A stretch of 64,000 nt of DNA. Source: Guadua angustifolia. Taxonomy: Eukaryota > Streptophyta > Magnoliopsida > Poales > Poaceae. Positions 33,756 through 44,939 of the stretch are shown one piece after another. Location: NCBI GenBank assembly GCA_036346375.1, contig CM070502.1, positions 73,796,224-73,860,223 on the forward strand, given 5' to 3'. The position numbers and the translations under genes are program-made. The stretch's first letter is position 1. Every line of letters starts with the position of its first letter. A model generated the notes under the pieces. That model was not told the origin of the DNA. It searched no databases and was given only the letters and a program-made list of their open reading frames with translations.

Positions 33756-34836
33756 CCTCCCAATGCCATTTTCATACAAATGGAGCAGATCAAATACTAC
33801 TTAATTACCAATCATTCCCATTAATGTGAATTTGAACTATACTATTCTTCTTCTTGTCGAGCACAGTGGTATAATTCTGGAAATGACAGGGGAAAAATAT
33901 AATGGCCAATACTAAAATTATTCTCGAGCAAACCACAAAAAAACCAATCATCCATCACACATCTTAACCCAAATCTAAACAATCCAATATGCATACGACA
34001 AAGAAGAAATTTCATATTTGAAATTTTTTAGGGGTAGGAGGTGGAGTTTTGAGGAGTCGGTAGGAGAGGACGAGGACGGTGCAAACAACGGCGAGAGGCG
34101 ATGGTGACCACGATTCAACACACATTATTTAGAACAACAAGAATCAAAATCGAACATAAATCCTCAGTCTAGTATTTTGTGGCTCGGATTTGCAAATTTA
34201 CAACGACACGAGGTGGAACCTTACCTCTCTGGACTCACAGCTGCAGTGGAGTGGCTAGGCGGGGCAAGGAGGATGGCTGGAGGAGCTTGAGGACAATGGA
34301 GGTTTGGGTGTCAGTGACCGACTTGGAGAGTGGGATGAGGACGACGGCCAACACGGAAGATGGACAAGAGAAGGCGGGACTCCTCGCCGGTGGGAGGAGG
34401 CCTAGGGCAGTGCCGACGGGAGGGAGGTTTGTAGAGATGATCTGAGCGGAGGGTGGCACCGGTGGGAGGGAGGCCGAAGGGTCGATCCCTAATCGTCTGT
34501 CCAGTCGCCTTGCGCACGGGTGGGTTGGAGGGGAGGAAATTGGGGCCGGAGAGTGAAGTCCTCTTTTATACTTGGTATGAGGTCGGTAATTTGTTCAACT
34601 TTGAGTAGAAAACATGTAACCTCATCCCGCAAAAGCCACCGAAGCTAGGGAAGGGCAGCTTCTCACTTCTCCATGTTGAGGGCAGCTGCAAGTTTTGGCT
34701 TCTCCTCACAAGGAAGCCTACTATTTGGTGCGGGCTTCTGGCTTCACAAGGAGAGAAGTCAAAGTAGAAGACATTCCAAATGGAGCCTATATGTGGTCCT
34801 AATACTCTCTTCATTCTTTTTTTATGTGACATTCAC
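33756..34836. other. Intergenic with a GC-rich block, possible DNA-transposon relic
   Basis: About 34030-34560 is G-rich on the plus strand with no convincing gene. At 34628 the word TCCCGCAAAAGCCA matches one near the right end of Harbinger D (about 62317), and 34690-34760 has repeated GGCTTCT/GAAGCC words like transposon subterminal repeats. I infer a decayed Harbinger- or hAT-like end, with low certainty. Confidence 0.3.
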
Positions 34837-35040
34837 CACTATACAAATGTACATCACAATCGATTCTTTTTTGTCATCTAGGTCGGTATTAGTGGCGATA
34901 CAAAGTCGTTAAACAGTGATAAGGAGATACTATCACAGTCGATTTTTGTCTGATAGAGATATGGTGACATCACAATCGGTTCTGAGCTAGAACCGATTGT
35001 GATGTGGGATGTACATCACCATTTATTTTGCGCATAAATT
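34837..35040 (+). mobile_element. Possible CACTA-type terminus with subterminal repeats
   Basis: CACTATACAAATGTACATCA starts at 34837. Variants of ATCACAATCG/ATCACAGTCG recur within the next 170 bp, ending in a perfect 17-bp hairpin (arms 34967-34983 and 34989-35005). Terminal CACTA plus short subterminal repeats in both orientations is characteristic of En/Spm elements. I find no partner terminus or transposase, so this is at best a fragment. Confidence 0.35.
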
Positions 35041-35049
35041 TCAACTAGG

Positions 35050-35087
35050 TTGTATAGCGCGCTACGCCGCGCCGCGCAAATTCTAGT
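35050..35087 (+). mobile_element. Helitron-like 3' terminus (plus orientation)
   Basis: A GC-rich, hairpin-capable run (TAGCGCGCTACGCCGCGCCG and CGC) is followed five bases later by CTAG then T at 35083-35087. Helitrons end in a short hairpin plus CTRR and insert before T. The 5' end was not found. Confidence 0.4.
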
Positions 35088-35149
35088 CCGTTTTTTTTGG
35101 AAAAAATCTGATAAATTTTGTCGAACTTTCGATTTTCGTAATTTTTAAA

Positions 35150-35795
35150 TAAAATGGGTCGGTAGGACCCGCTGGCGAATCCATGGGCTATTACAAACCT
35201 TCGACGAATCCGCGTTTAATCTACGGGTTACTATAAACCTTTGACGAATCTGTGTTTTTTTTAGAAAACCGTGGTTGTTTTTTTTACGTATTTCGGGATA
35301 TTTGATCGTTTTTTGTTTTTTGTGTTTGTTAAAAAAAATGGATCGTTAGGACTCGCCGGCGAATCTATGAGTTGCTATAAATCTTTCAATGAATCTACGT
35401 TTTTTTTAAAAAAAACCGCGGTTATGACCCGTTGGCAAATTCATAAGTTGTTATAAATCTTCGATGAATCTGTGTTTTCGTTAGGACTCGCTGGCGAATT
35501 TATAGGTTGCTATAAATCTTTCGACGAATCTACGTTTTTTTTAAAAAAAATCCGCGGTTATGACCCGTTGGCAAATCCATAAGTTGTTATAAACCTTCGA
35601 CGAATCTGTGTTTTTTTTTGTCGATGTGTGTTTTTAAAAAATTGTGGTTGAATCTGTGCTTTTTTGTTTTTTTAAAAAGAAAAGTGTGGTCGTTTTTTTT
35701 ATGTATTTCCTTTTTAAAAGGCCGCTCGGACCCGTGGACGAATCCATGAATCGCTATAAATCTTTGATGAATCTGGTTTTCTGATCGGCACAATT
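35150..35795. repeat. Diverged tandem repeats, about 136-bp composite of two 68-bp half units
   Basis: Variants of GGCGAATC.ATG.GTTGCTATAAA followed by CTT.GACGAATCT occur about eight times, separated by T-runs and A-runs. Two successive composite units (about 35350-35485 and 35486-35620) are the most alike. The poly-T/poly-A separators could pair. No coding role is seen. Confidence 0.6.
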
Positions 35796-36463
35796 TTTTT
35801 GTTTTTGATTCCGTTTCTTAAAAATCCGTTGAGAGAAGCAAAACGTATTTTTTTCCGGGGAAAACGGAGAAAGGACCTGGACGTAAGGAGCAAGGGCCTG
35901 TTTGTTATTTTTTTGGACCTATTCGCTATCCTGAAAAATTAGAAAAGGGCCTGTTCGCGATTTGAATTTAACTGGAGGTTTTTTTTCGTAAAACAGCGCA
36001 CGAGGGACCCAAATACGATTAAGGAAAAAAAATCTTCCCCTCACAAAAAATCGCGAAGGACCTATTTGTAATCCGTAAGGACCTATCCGTAATTCGAAGA
36101 AATGGAGGGGCTTTTTTACAAAATCGGCTTGGGGGACACATGGATCACCTGGTCTCTCGGCAATCCTTTGTGCTATAAAGGATGGAATCATTCAACAATT
36201 AATGGCGATCAAGAATCAGTAAACAATGAAAGAATTTAGTTGCAGAAAGATGATTGTGACCAAGATGCTTTTAACACCGTAAACAATTAATGGTGATCAA
36301 GAATCAGTAAACAATCGGTTTTGAGCTTAGAACAGGTTTTTAACACAAAAACTAGACATCTCAATGATTTATATTGGATAATATCTGCACCCAGATGGTG
36401 TTCTTTATGACCAAGTCATGAGAGACTAATTTCATTCACTTACCTCACTTAGAAGGAATACTT
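35796..36463. other. Intergenic; short local duplication at 36195-36325
   Basis: AACAATTAATGGCGATCAAG at about 36195 recurs as AACAATTAATGGTGATCAAG about 90 bp later, each followed by AATCAGTAAACAAT. No gene is seen. The right end may continue the DEG9-like intron copy that starts at 36464. Confidence 0.4.
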
Positions 36464-36722
36464 CAAGTGAAACTATTCCATTGGAGGAAGGCATACAATC
36501 TAGAATGGGGCTGAAAGTTGTAGCATCTAAAGCAAATAAAATCTCTCACATGCAATATGGTGACCAAGAGTGCATTATCATAAATAGATATAGGAACAAT
36601 TGGCCATGACAGACATGCTCAGTAACAAAAATAGTGGAAATAACATTGATAGGCGTAGCTATGAGCCTAAGACTAACCTGTACCATAATTGGCAAAGTCA
36701 AAACCGTCAAAACTAAGTACAA
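36464..36722 (-). pseudogene. DEG9-like protease gene fragment, copy 1 (PDZ-region exon end plus intron)
   Basis: This segment aligns closely with 54302-54555 in the same orientation. On the minus strand 36722-36678 reads VLSFDGFDFANYGT, the conserved start of the PDZ-type repeat of plant DEG9-like serine proteases, ending at a GT donor (ACAG then GTTAGTC). The rest is intron. Upstream exon sequence is cut off exactly by a Helitron-like CTAG terminus at 36723. It matters because its CTTAG-T-TTT junction shows the unoccupied target of the Harbinger element D. Confidence 0.7.
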
Positions 36723-36755
36723 CTAGTAGGGTACCCGTGCGTTGCAATGGAATTC
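36723..36755 (-). mobile_element. Helitron-like 3' terminus (minus orientation)
   Basis: The minus strand reads CATTGCAACGCACGGGTACC and then CTACTAG directly before T. The end CTAG, insertion before T (the host site is ATA|TTG), and the CAACGCACGGG motif are Helitron-like. The body would extend to higher coordinates. I did not find the 5' TC end. Confidence 0.45.
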
Positions 36756-37800
36756 TAAAAAATGATACATATAAGTAAAAAGAATCCTAAACCATACAAT
36801 AAGGTACAATTTCTTTCATACACACATCAAACGAAGTATATCTCGGCAAGCTAGTAAATAAATTAGATTATAAATAAATATTTTATGTTGAGTCTAGTCC
36901 AACATGAATACAAATAAAACATCTTTCAGTTGTATTATAAGATATCCATGTTGTAAGAACTTTGTAGAAGATATTCTTGGTAAAATGTCTCATCCGAATT
37001 GAAGCACTCATCCTTTGTAGCATAGCAAATATTTAAAGATTTCTCGTAGAAGTATTTTGTGAGAGTGCGATGTAGAGTTGTCTGTGAGAGAATCACATTA
37101 GGGAGATATAGACATATATTTAGAATAGTTTGGCCATGTGCCTTACAAATGATCATAACGATTTGTTTCTTCAAAATCCTTAAAAATATCTGCCAAGCAC
37201 ATTTGGCTACACAAATGCAGATTTCCCAAAAAAAAGAAAGATGATCATCCACATGCGACTATTACTTTGATTATTACTTTAAGCTTTATTAGTTTTTGGG
37301 CAAAAAAATCAATTTGAGAAATGTACTATTAACCATCAACCAAAGTAGTATATGTATTTTAGGAGGGTAATTAACTTCAAACTTCTTGAATAATGACATT
37401 CCTAACACTAAATATGTGCAAACCATTAGAAATGAGCTTCGAGACAGATTAATTTTCACCCCCATTTAGCTCTACTGATTTAGCAATTCTCACAATCTCG
37501 AACCGCACGTACATAAATCTTTTCTCTACGAAAGATATATGAGACATGCCAAAATCTCAATGACAAACATAACTTACATAGATAGAACCAAGTGTAGAAC
37601 CATTTTTCATTATTTGCCAATTGATCTAGGTTAGCAAATTTTGGAATTGATCTAAGATGTGTTATAAACATCGTATGAATCAGAAAGCCTGACCTTGTAG
37701 GTGAGGAACAAGATTTCATCACAGTGCTAGTTCCTCCTAGAGATACTCTACCTAATGTTATAGACTCACATTCAAATACACCAACCAAAGATCATAATGA
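36756..37800. other. Intergenic or Helitron body, nothing recognised
   Basis: AT-rich. ORFs on both strands (for example 36935-37252 and 37480-37788) show no domain I recognise and no splice-consistent pattern. It could be captured or decayed sequence in the body of the Helitron-like unit ending at 36723. Confidence 0.4.
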
Positions 37801-37808
37801 CACAAACC

Positions 37809-38443
37809 TAGGGATGGCAATCTTACCCGATTACCCGTGTAGTCGCGGGTTAAAACCCTAATAGAGGTGGGTATGTTCTTCTTTTATTACCCGCGGGTAT
37901 GTTTATGAGGGCCAAACTCTACCCGACGGGCAAAGAGGTATGGGTATGGGGGAGCTTCACCCGTACCCGTTCCGCCCGATTACCCGCCACCTCCTATTGA
38001 TATACGGGCTAAAACAGGCATCCAGTTGGCCCCTTGATCCCTAATTTATGGTAACTCATTTAAGTAATTGTTAAACTTGAGCATCCGTATATTATTTGTC
38101 GACATATATTATTTTAATTCTTATTCTCATGTATATTTGAAATTTTGAATCATTGATAATCATTCTTTAATACACAGAATGTAGCTAATACCCATAACTT
38201 CATCAAAACGATTGTATTAGTACCATAGCTCATTAGCTCCTAGTGCCATTTGGTTCAAAAGATTGTTAATGGTGGCGGGCAAATGGGTATACCCACAGGT
38301 ATCGGGTACCCGCATGCGATGGGTATGGGCGCTATTTTTTGCCCGCGACCCTTCACGAGTATACCCGTGGGGGAGATTTTGGTTCGCGGGTATGGGTATA
38401 GACGAGTACTACCCGTACCCGCGGCACCCGATTGCCATCCCTA
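37809..38443. mobile_element. Non-autonomous hAT element, 635 bp, 8-bp TSD CACAAACC
   Basis: TAGGGATGGCAATC at the left and the reverse complement GATTGCCATCCCTA at the right form the terminal inverted repeats. CACAAACC occurs exactly at 37801-37808 and 38444-38451. An 8-bp duplication and YAGGGATGGCAA-type ends are diagnostic for hAT. Subterminal regions are full of ACCCG/CGGGT words (GGGTATGGG, ACCCGCGGGT) in both orientations, probable transposase-binding sites. There is no transposase gene. Confidence 0.92.
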
Positions 38444-38451
38444 CACAAACC

Positions 38452-39279
38452 TAAGATGACAAGAAATGCAGAACTGATTGGACAACAGAAAACAACTGAT
38501 TTTCATGCAGAGAACATTAACTCAAGCTCAATTGGGCTTTTTAATTGATGTGAAGCACATCTAGTGGTTGTTGTTGTGATCTATTGAAATGTTCTCTAGG
38601 TATACATACAATGTAGGAGGGAAGAAAATCCAAAAACATTTCTGTAATAAAAAATAGCAATATGCTTGAAGCTTTTTATATTAACAGTAATGTTATACTA
38701 ATCCTACAATTATACTACCATGTACTGAATAAATATGGAAGGTTTGCCATAGGAAAAAAAAGTAAAAATTTGCAGATAATTGGATCGAACTTTAGCAATA
38801 CATCACCAGCTCAGCCTACCATTCGTGTTCCCTTTTTAGTAGATAATGTGGACTTCAATTAATGAGAAAATTATCTAATTTTTGTACATTTTCAAATCAA
38901 TTGTAGTCTGCCTCGTACGTTTGCTTTGTGCTTTCTAATAACTAATCATGTAATTATGCAAATATAACATGGAAGCCATGTCCCTCTTGATAAACAACAA
39001 TAAAGTTCAGTTCCTATAGATTGCAATACTATGACAACCTTTTCCTAGTTTTCATCTAGATATTAAAGCAGTCAGCTAGTAAACAGCAAAGTAATAGTTC
39101 CTATGAATGGCAATTTCTAGCCTTCCAAATTAATCATAATCTTGACTTGTTAGAAGAAAGCAGATAAAAAATGTAGGACATTAAATTAGTTAAAAGTAAG
39201 CTTGGATTCACCATAGGAGAAAGGAGGAAGCAAATGTAACCAATTTTTTCTAACAAATCACTAAAAGCAAACCCATCTC
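38452..39279. other. Intergenic, nothing recognised
   Basis: AT-rich; no gene, terminus or repeat that I can support between the hAT element and the truncated end of element C. Confidence 0.45.
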
Positions 39280-41896
39280 CTAATTGAACACCCATCCTCG
39301 TACGAACTGCCAACTGCTCCCATCATAGTCACCCACCGCAGAGAGCCAATCCAGGTCTTGATCACCTCTCACGGAGATGACCCCATGAGGTCCGGGTATC
39401 TTAAGACATAAGTAGTTTTGGTGGATCGCAGCGCAGAAGCGGTTGAGGGTCACCCTCCCCATTATAGCATTGAATGGTGATTCGACATCAACAACATCGA
39501 ATCTAACAACTTCCGTGCGATGGTTCTCCCGCGACCCAAATGTCATGAGAAGCTCGATCCTCCCTAAGGGTTGAATAGACTTTCCTGGTATGAAACCTGT
39601 GAGAGGGCGGTCGGACGGGAGTAGAATTCCTGGGTGATAACCTCCTCGCAATTCCCATAGCACCTTAAGCGTACGGAGATAGAGTATGTCCGCAGAACTC
39701 CCTCCATCAACGAGTATACGAGAGACCTCGCAGTTAGACACTGTAGCGGTCACCAAGAGAGCATCATCATGGGGGAACCTTAAGCCTGCTGCATCATCGA
39801 TAGTGAAGCTAAGGGGAACGTTTGCCCACTTGGGAGGAGTGCCCCAGGGGATTACCCCTATGACGTTGACTTCACGGGCATACTCTTTTCGGCGCCGCTT
39901 GGACTCATGCCCACAGGCCGAGCCCCCCATTATGACGTTTACTTGCCTCTGCGGCGCTTGAAAGGGAAGTTCTTGCTCAATGTCTTGTCGAAGTTCTCCA
40001 GGGGAGGGCCGCTAGGGGGCAAGGCTGGCACGGGGTGTACTGCCTGAAAAGGCATGGCCTCCGCGGCCACAGGACGAGGCGGTGATCCCCGTCGTGGCTC
40101 AGGTCCACGCTTGAGTTTCGCCACCTCAACGGCATACTGGCGACACACTCGTGTCATGCCCGCCCATTTTGTGGTAGGCGCACCAGCGACCATCCCCTTG
40201 GTCTTGATTGTTTCTCTTCTCAGTAGGACCCTCGTCGCACGCGCAATAATCTTTAGGCTTAGGACCCTTCTTTGGTCCCTTGGAGGTGGTGCTCCCCCGG
40301 GGAGGGGCGTCGGCTACAGTGAGGACTTTGGAGTCGCAACCCCCGATAGAGTAGTCCCTCCAGTCTTTGCTCTTTTTCCCGGAGGACCTCTTGGATCCCT
40401 TCTCAGGTGAGTCATCTCCAGCCTGAGGGAGTAGCCCCTTTTTAGCTAAGTCATCTTCCTCCCCTTGGGCGTATTTCTCCACGACCTCAAAGAGTTGCTG
40501 GGTCATTTCTAGGGGGTCCCTCCCAAGCGCCCGGTTTAGCTCACTGGGGAGAAGTCCTTCCTTGCATGCATTGATAACCGTGGAATCCGGAGCGTCCGCC
40601 ACTTGGCTCCGCACTCGAGAGAAGCGCCTGAGGAAGTCCCGTGTAGACTCGTTCTTCTACTGCTTAACGGTGAAGAGATGGTTGGGAAACATAAGACGCT
40701 TGTAACTCCCCTGAAAGTTCACGTTGAACTCTTCACGCAGCTGGGCCCAAAAGTGGATGGACCCCCTCTTCTGATTGAAGAACCATGACCTTGCCATTCC
40801 TGAGAGGAAAAGCGGGAGGCAATTGCACATTTCTGTTTCCCCACCTCCCCCGGCCCGGATAGTTGTGGCGTAGACTTCCAGGAATTGCTTAGGGTCGGAG
40901 TCTCCGTCATATGGTGCCATGTTAAATTTGGCGGAACTTGGGCGGAGCAGGGTTTGAAGATATCCGGGCTGGGGAGTTACTGTCTTAGGATCGCTTCATG
41001 CCATGCCTCTGAGGGAGGGACCTCTCACGTCGATGATGGCGGCCACGAGACTCCTCAGAGCTGGGAGAGCTTGAGGCTTTTCGAGGGCGACGGCGATGCC
41101 CACGTCCAGGAGAGCCAGAGCACTCTTGCCAACAAGCAGTTCGGGCAGGCCGGGGGACCCCAGATTCAGCCTCCTTTCCCCTAGAACGGTGCTGTACAAG
41201 GCGATGATGTGATGACAACTTGGTGAAGGGGAAACACGACTGGTGGCGGCAGAGTGGAAACCGCTCCCATCCTCGTGTTGTCTTGAAGCGATGAAGGCCC
41301 TTTGAGCCTTGAAGGTGTTCGAGGATAACCGCAGTGTCTGGGACTGCTTTTGAGAGAGGGGCCACCTCTTGTCCTAGGGGCTCTCCTGCCACCCTGGGCC
41401 ATGCCACACCTTGAAGGTGAGGGTCTGCTCCAGCCGACGGAAGTTGATTTACCATCTCTGGATGCAAGCGTACTTGCCCAAGAGGAGGTACTTGTGGTGG
41501 AGGGCCTGGGGCTCCCATCCTTGGGGATGCGAGCTCAGGCCTTGGATTTGGTGGCGACGGCACAAGCTGCAATGGTACAAGATGATTCCCACCAAACCCC
41601 AGATTCGGTGGACGCATTGACCAGAAGGAAGCTCCATTTGACAGTGGGGGTAGGTTGAACAGGTTCCCCGCTGCTCGCCTCCGAAAGTGAATGCTAGGCC
41701 TCCACGTGCCCCTGGGTCTGTGGACACTTGGACTGAAGGCGGTGGTGAGAGCGGTGAGAAATGTAGAGGTCCACCTTGATAATGGTAAGAGGCCATCATG
41801 TATTCCACAGTTTGCTTCGCGGTCGCCTCCACCATAGCTTGCCACTTACTTACATCCAGGACTTCGGGGACGAGGGTTGGCTCCGGAGCCCCTGAC
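39280..41896 (-). pseudogene. Element C gag-protease, main part
   Basis: The gag core at 40920-40657 reads DPKQFLEVYATTIRAGGGGE and SGMARSWFFNQKRGSIHFW. A zinc-knuckle-like CAYHKMGGHDTSVSPVC is at about 40150. The protease at 39930-39280 has RILVDGGSSADILY (active-site DGGS) and NAIMGRVTLNRFCAAIH. The reading shifts frame between these blocks (about 40640, 40120, 39945), so it is decayed. The N-terminal Pro-rich part continues to 41896, where a hAT element interrupts it. Confidence 0.85.
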
Positions 41897-41904
41897 CCCA
41901 CAAC

Positions 41905-42712
41905 TAGGGCTGGGCGTTCGGTTAAACCGAAAATTTCGGTTTCGGTTTTCGGTTTTTTAGAAAATTCAGCTATTCTAAAAATGAAACCGAAGTTTGTTTG
42001 GAAATTTCAAAAACCGACATTTCGGTTAACCGATAATTCGGTTTCGGTTTTAACCGAATTAACCAGAGTTTGATTGTCAGGAATCACCACAAAGAACAAA
42101 TTGTCGACGATGAAAGGAAAAATACGCACATCACATCAAATATTTCAGCCTAGTTCACAAACTCACGAAACCGTGTGATCACGGACAATGAACAGTACAA
42201 GAACATTACATAAAAGTAGTGCATATAGATAGCAGACCCACTAGCAAAGTAGGAAGCGGATTAACACATTCATTGCTAGCGCCTAGCGCCCAACAGACCA
42301 TGTAAGATGTAACCAATATGGCTGGGGCCCAACAAGGCAACAACGATCAGGGTTGAGACCTTGCAACCTGATAACTGATAAGTTGTTCTTGTACACACTA
42401 CACAACTTGCAACCTGATAACTGATAAGTTGTTCTTGTACACACTACACAACTTGCAACCTGATAGCCTAGTTCACAACCGATATGCAACCTGATAGACC
42501 TCCAACCGCTGGGCAAATTTGCAAGCGTGAATACTGACATGTACACACTCGAGTCATATTCCGGTTAGTTCGGTTAACCGAGGTGTAAAACCAAATTAAC
42601 CGAAAAAAAATCGGTTATTTAATATAGCTAACCGAATCGACAACCGAACAATTCGGTTTCGGTTTTTTCGGTTTCGGTTTTTTCGATTTTTCGGTTTATT
42701 TGCCCAGCCCTA
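41905..42712. mobile_element. Non-autonomous hAT element, 808 bp, 8-bp TSD CCCACAAC
   Basis: Ends TAGGGCTGGGCG and CGCCCAGCCCTA-type (right end TGCCCAGCCCTA) are terminal inverted repeats. CCCACAAC flanks at 41897-41904 and 42713-42720. Both subterminal regions (about 130-180 bp) are dense arrays of CGGTTT/AAACCG words (TTCGGTTTCGGTTTT). The middle has a 46-bp tandem duplication at 42365-42460 (GCAACCTGATAACTGATAAG). It is inserted in the gag of element C. No transposase. Confidence 0.92.
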
Positions 42713-44058
42713 CCCACAACAGCGAGGGTGCCACATAATTCGTGCCCTGGGCCCAAGGCACTGTAAGTTCAACCATCATTAGTAATGGTTTTGGTGTTAA
42801 TGACAAATCTAATCTCGTATTAATGACAAATCTAATATTAAGTTTATCCTCTAATGCGATATTGTTATTAATGACAAATCTTATATCGAGACTAACTTGT
42901 TTATTTAGAATATCTTTGATTAGTCTCATTGCATTGAAAAATGGAAAACCCAAGGTATGTTTGCATATTCATTCTAACATTAGTTGCATACTTTGGAGTC
43001 AAGTTAAAGTATGAATATCCCCATGATATTAACCACAAAATGTGCATTATGTTTCTCAATCCATATATTACATGGATGCATATACTTAGGGGGAGTTTGT
43101 AGTTTAACTTGAAAGTCTCTTTGTATTGATCGATTCATTATTGACACATATAAGAATCAAGACAAAGAAACTAAATCCTTGAGTATATATTTGAATTGCC
43201 TTGTTATAGTATACTCATGGTAATATAGGATATACTCCAATGTGATCAAATCAAATATGTGCATATTATCTCCAAGTCAATCATATTTATGCACATATAC
43301 ATGTGGAGTTTATTCTATAGTTGATGACTTAGAGTAATGATCATTTCCATATAGTTTACAAATAATGGATCATTATTTTTCATCAACGTGAGTATATGAA
43401 AACTTGTGTAGTTAATATATACTCATATCAATTTAAATGATAATTTAAATTGAGTTCATTTGTCTTATTAATCATTAACGAACACTTCATCATGTGTTGA
43501 TGGTGCTCCGTGATTAATTGACGACAAATGAATAGTTCTTAAGTATAATAAAGCATGAGTTGCATTATTGTACTTAAGACACACTAAATCATTTCTATTG
43601 ATTTAGGGTTGTGCTCAATTGATCTAAAGGCATCCATTATGTGTTAATGGAGTGCAAGAGATAATTGAGACAACCATGCATCTTGGACTAACAAGTTTCT
43701 TGAGTTATGTTTGAGTTAGGTCCAAAGATGGATGAGATGATTGAGAACGGGACAAGGACGGCATCATGAGTTGATGGGCGTCAAGAGTAGATCCCGAAGA
43801 GGAGTCGAGTAGAGATCCCGGGGGAGTATCAAAGTGATGATCATAAAGACCCCAAAGGGGATTGCTTGCGTGCGGCGGCGAAGGTATAACTAGATAGGAT
43901 AAGGACTTTTGTAGTCTTTGAGTCTAGATCTTTTATCGCCGTACTATTAAGAGGGGTTGCCTCTTTGCTTGAGCTTCATCATGTGTTGGTGATCTCAATC
44001 CGCGTTCACTCAAGCTCAACAATTTGGATTTGGTTTTTGCGTGAAGTTTAACCATTTG

Positions 44059-44542
44059 GCATGTGTTGCGAATGGGTTAAAAGTTATGCTTGGTTGTTTG
44101 GTTTATGCTCTGATTTGCATGTGTTGCAAAGATGAAAGAGTATATGCATTTGGTTTTCGCATTATGCTTTGATTTGCATGTGTTGCAAATAGGATAAGCC
44201 AACGCGTTAGCTTTTGCGTGGAATTCACTTTTGCATGTGTTGCATTAGTTGAAGCTTCACGTTTTGGTTCGCAAAACATCTTTCTTAAAACCGTGTGGTT
44301 GCTTGGAGCTAAGTTTTGCATGTGTTGCAAAAGGAGAGCTCAAGCACGCAATTTGTGTTTGTGTGGTTGTATGGGGCTAGAGGCTTGCATGTGTTGCAAG
44401 TAGAGAGCTCATACATGTGATTTGGTTTTGGTGTGAAGTCGATTTGGTGTTGCATGGGACTAGAGAATTGCATGTGTTGCAATTAGAGAGTTCATGCATC
44501 TTAATTTGATGTTGCTTCGAGCTAGACTTTTGCATGTGTTGC
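44059..44542 (+). repeat. Eight dispersed hairpin units (TGCA-TGTGT-TGCA core) in F 5' LTR U3
   Basis: GCATGTGTTGC occurs at 44059, 44117, 44176, 44233, 44318, 44387, 44470 and 44532, with spacings of 57-85 bp. The bases flanking the core differ between copies but remain complementary in most: TTTGCA/TGCAAA, ATTTGCA/TGCAAAT, TTTTGCA/TGCAAAA, CTTGCA/TGCAAG, AATTGCA/TGCAATT. The block is missing from the 3' LTR, which has lost about 925 bp. Confidence 0.9.
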
Positions 44543-44939
44543 AAAGAGTAGTGCTCAAGCATGAAATTGGTTTATTGCGTTATTTGCAAGTTCGTTGTGC
44601 GAATAAACTGAGGTTTATGAGTCCGGAATTCCGAGAGCATGTGAGTGGGGCTTGCAACGGGTGTTGGCAAGTTGACCGGGTCTTGTATTGACCTTCACAT
44701 GGCTAGGGGGATTAATCTCATAAACTCGAGTTTGATTGGCTTAATACGTTTTGCAAATAGTTCTTGAGTTGATTGCGAAATGTGTTTTTGCAATTTGGTT
44801 GAAATTCTTTGAGCATGGGTTAAATTGGTGCAAATGTGTTTTGCACGTGTGTATGATCATGTGTTGATCTTCCTTGAGGCTCAAAGAATTGCATTTGGTT
44901 TTTCGGAGAAAAGTTTGCGAAAATCCGGAGTTTTCTCTG

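Noticed and set aside
34179..34459. Small ORFs on both strands in a GC-rich block
   Set aside because: Low complexity, mutually overlapping, no domain; block is better explained as a transposon relic.
36935..37788. Minus-strand ORFs of about 100 aa
   Set aside because: No domain, no codon bias, AT-rich; chance ORFs likely.
38662..38862. Plus-strand ORF ending VPFLVDNVDFN, considered as part of the SDR gene
   Set aside because: Similarity to the VDNFG motif is only four residues and on the opposite strand to the SDR fragment.
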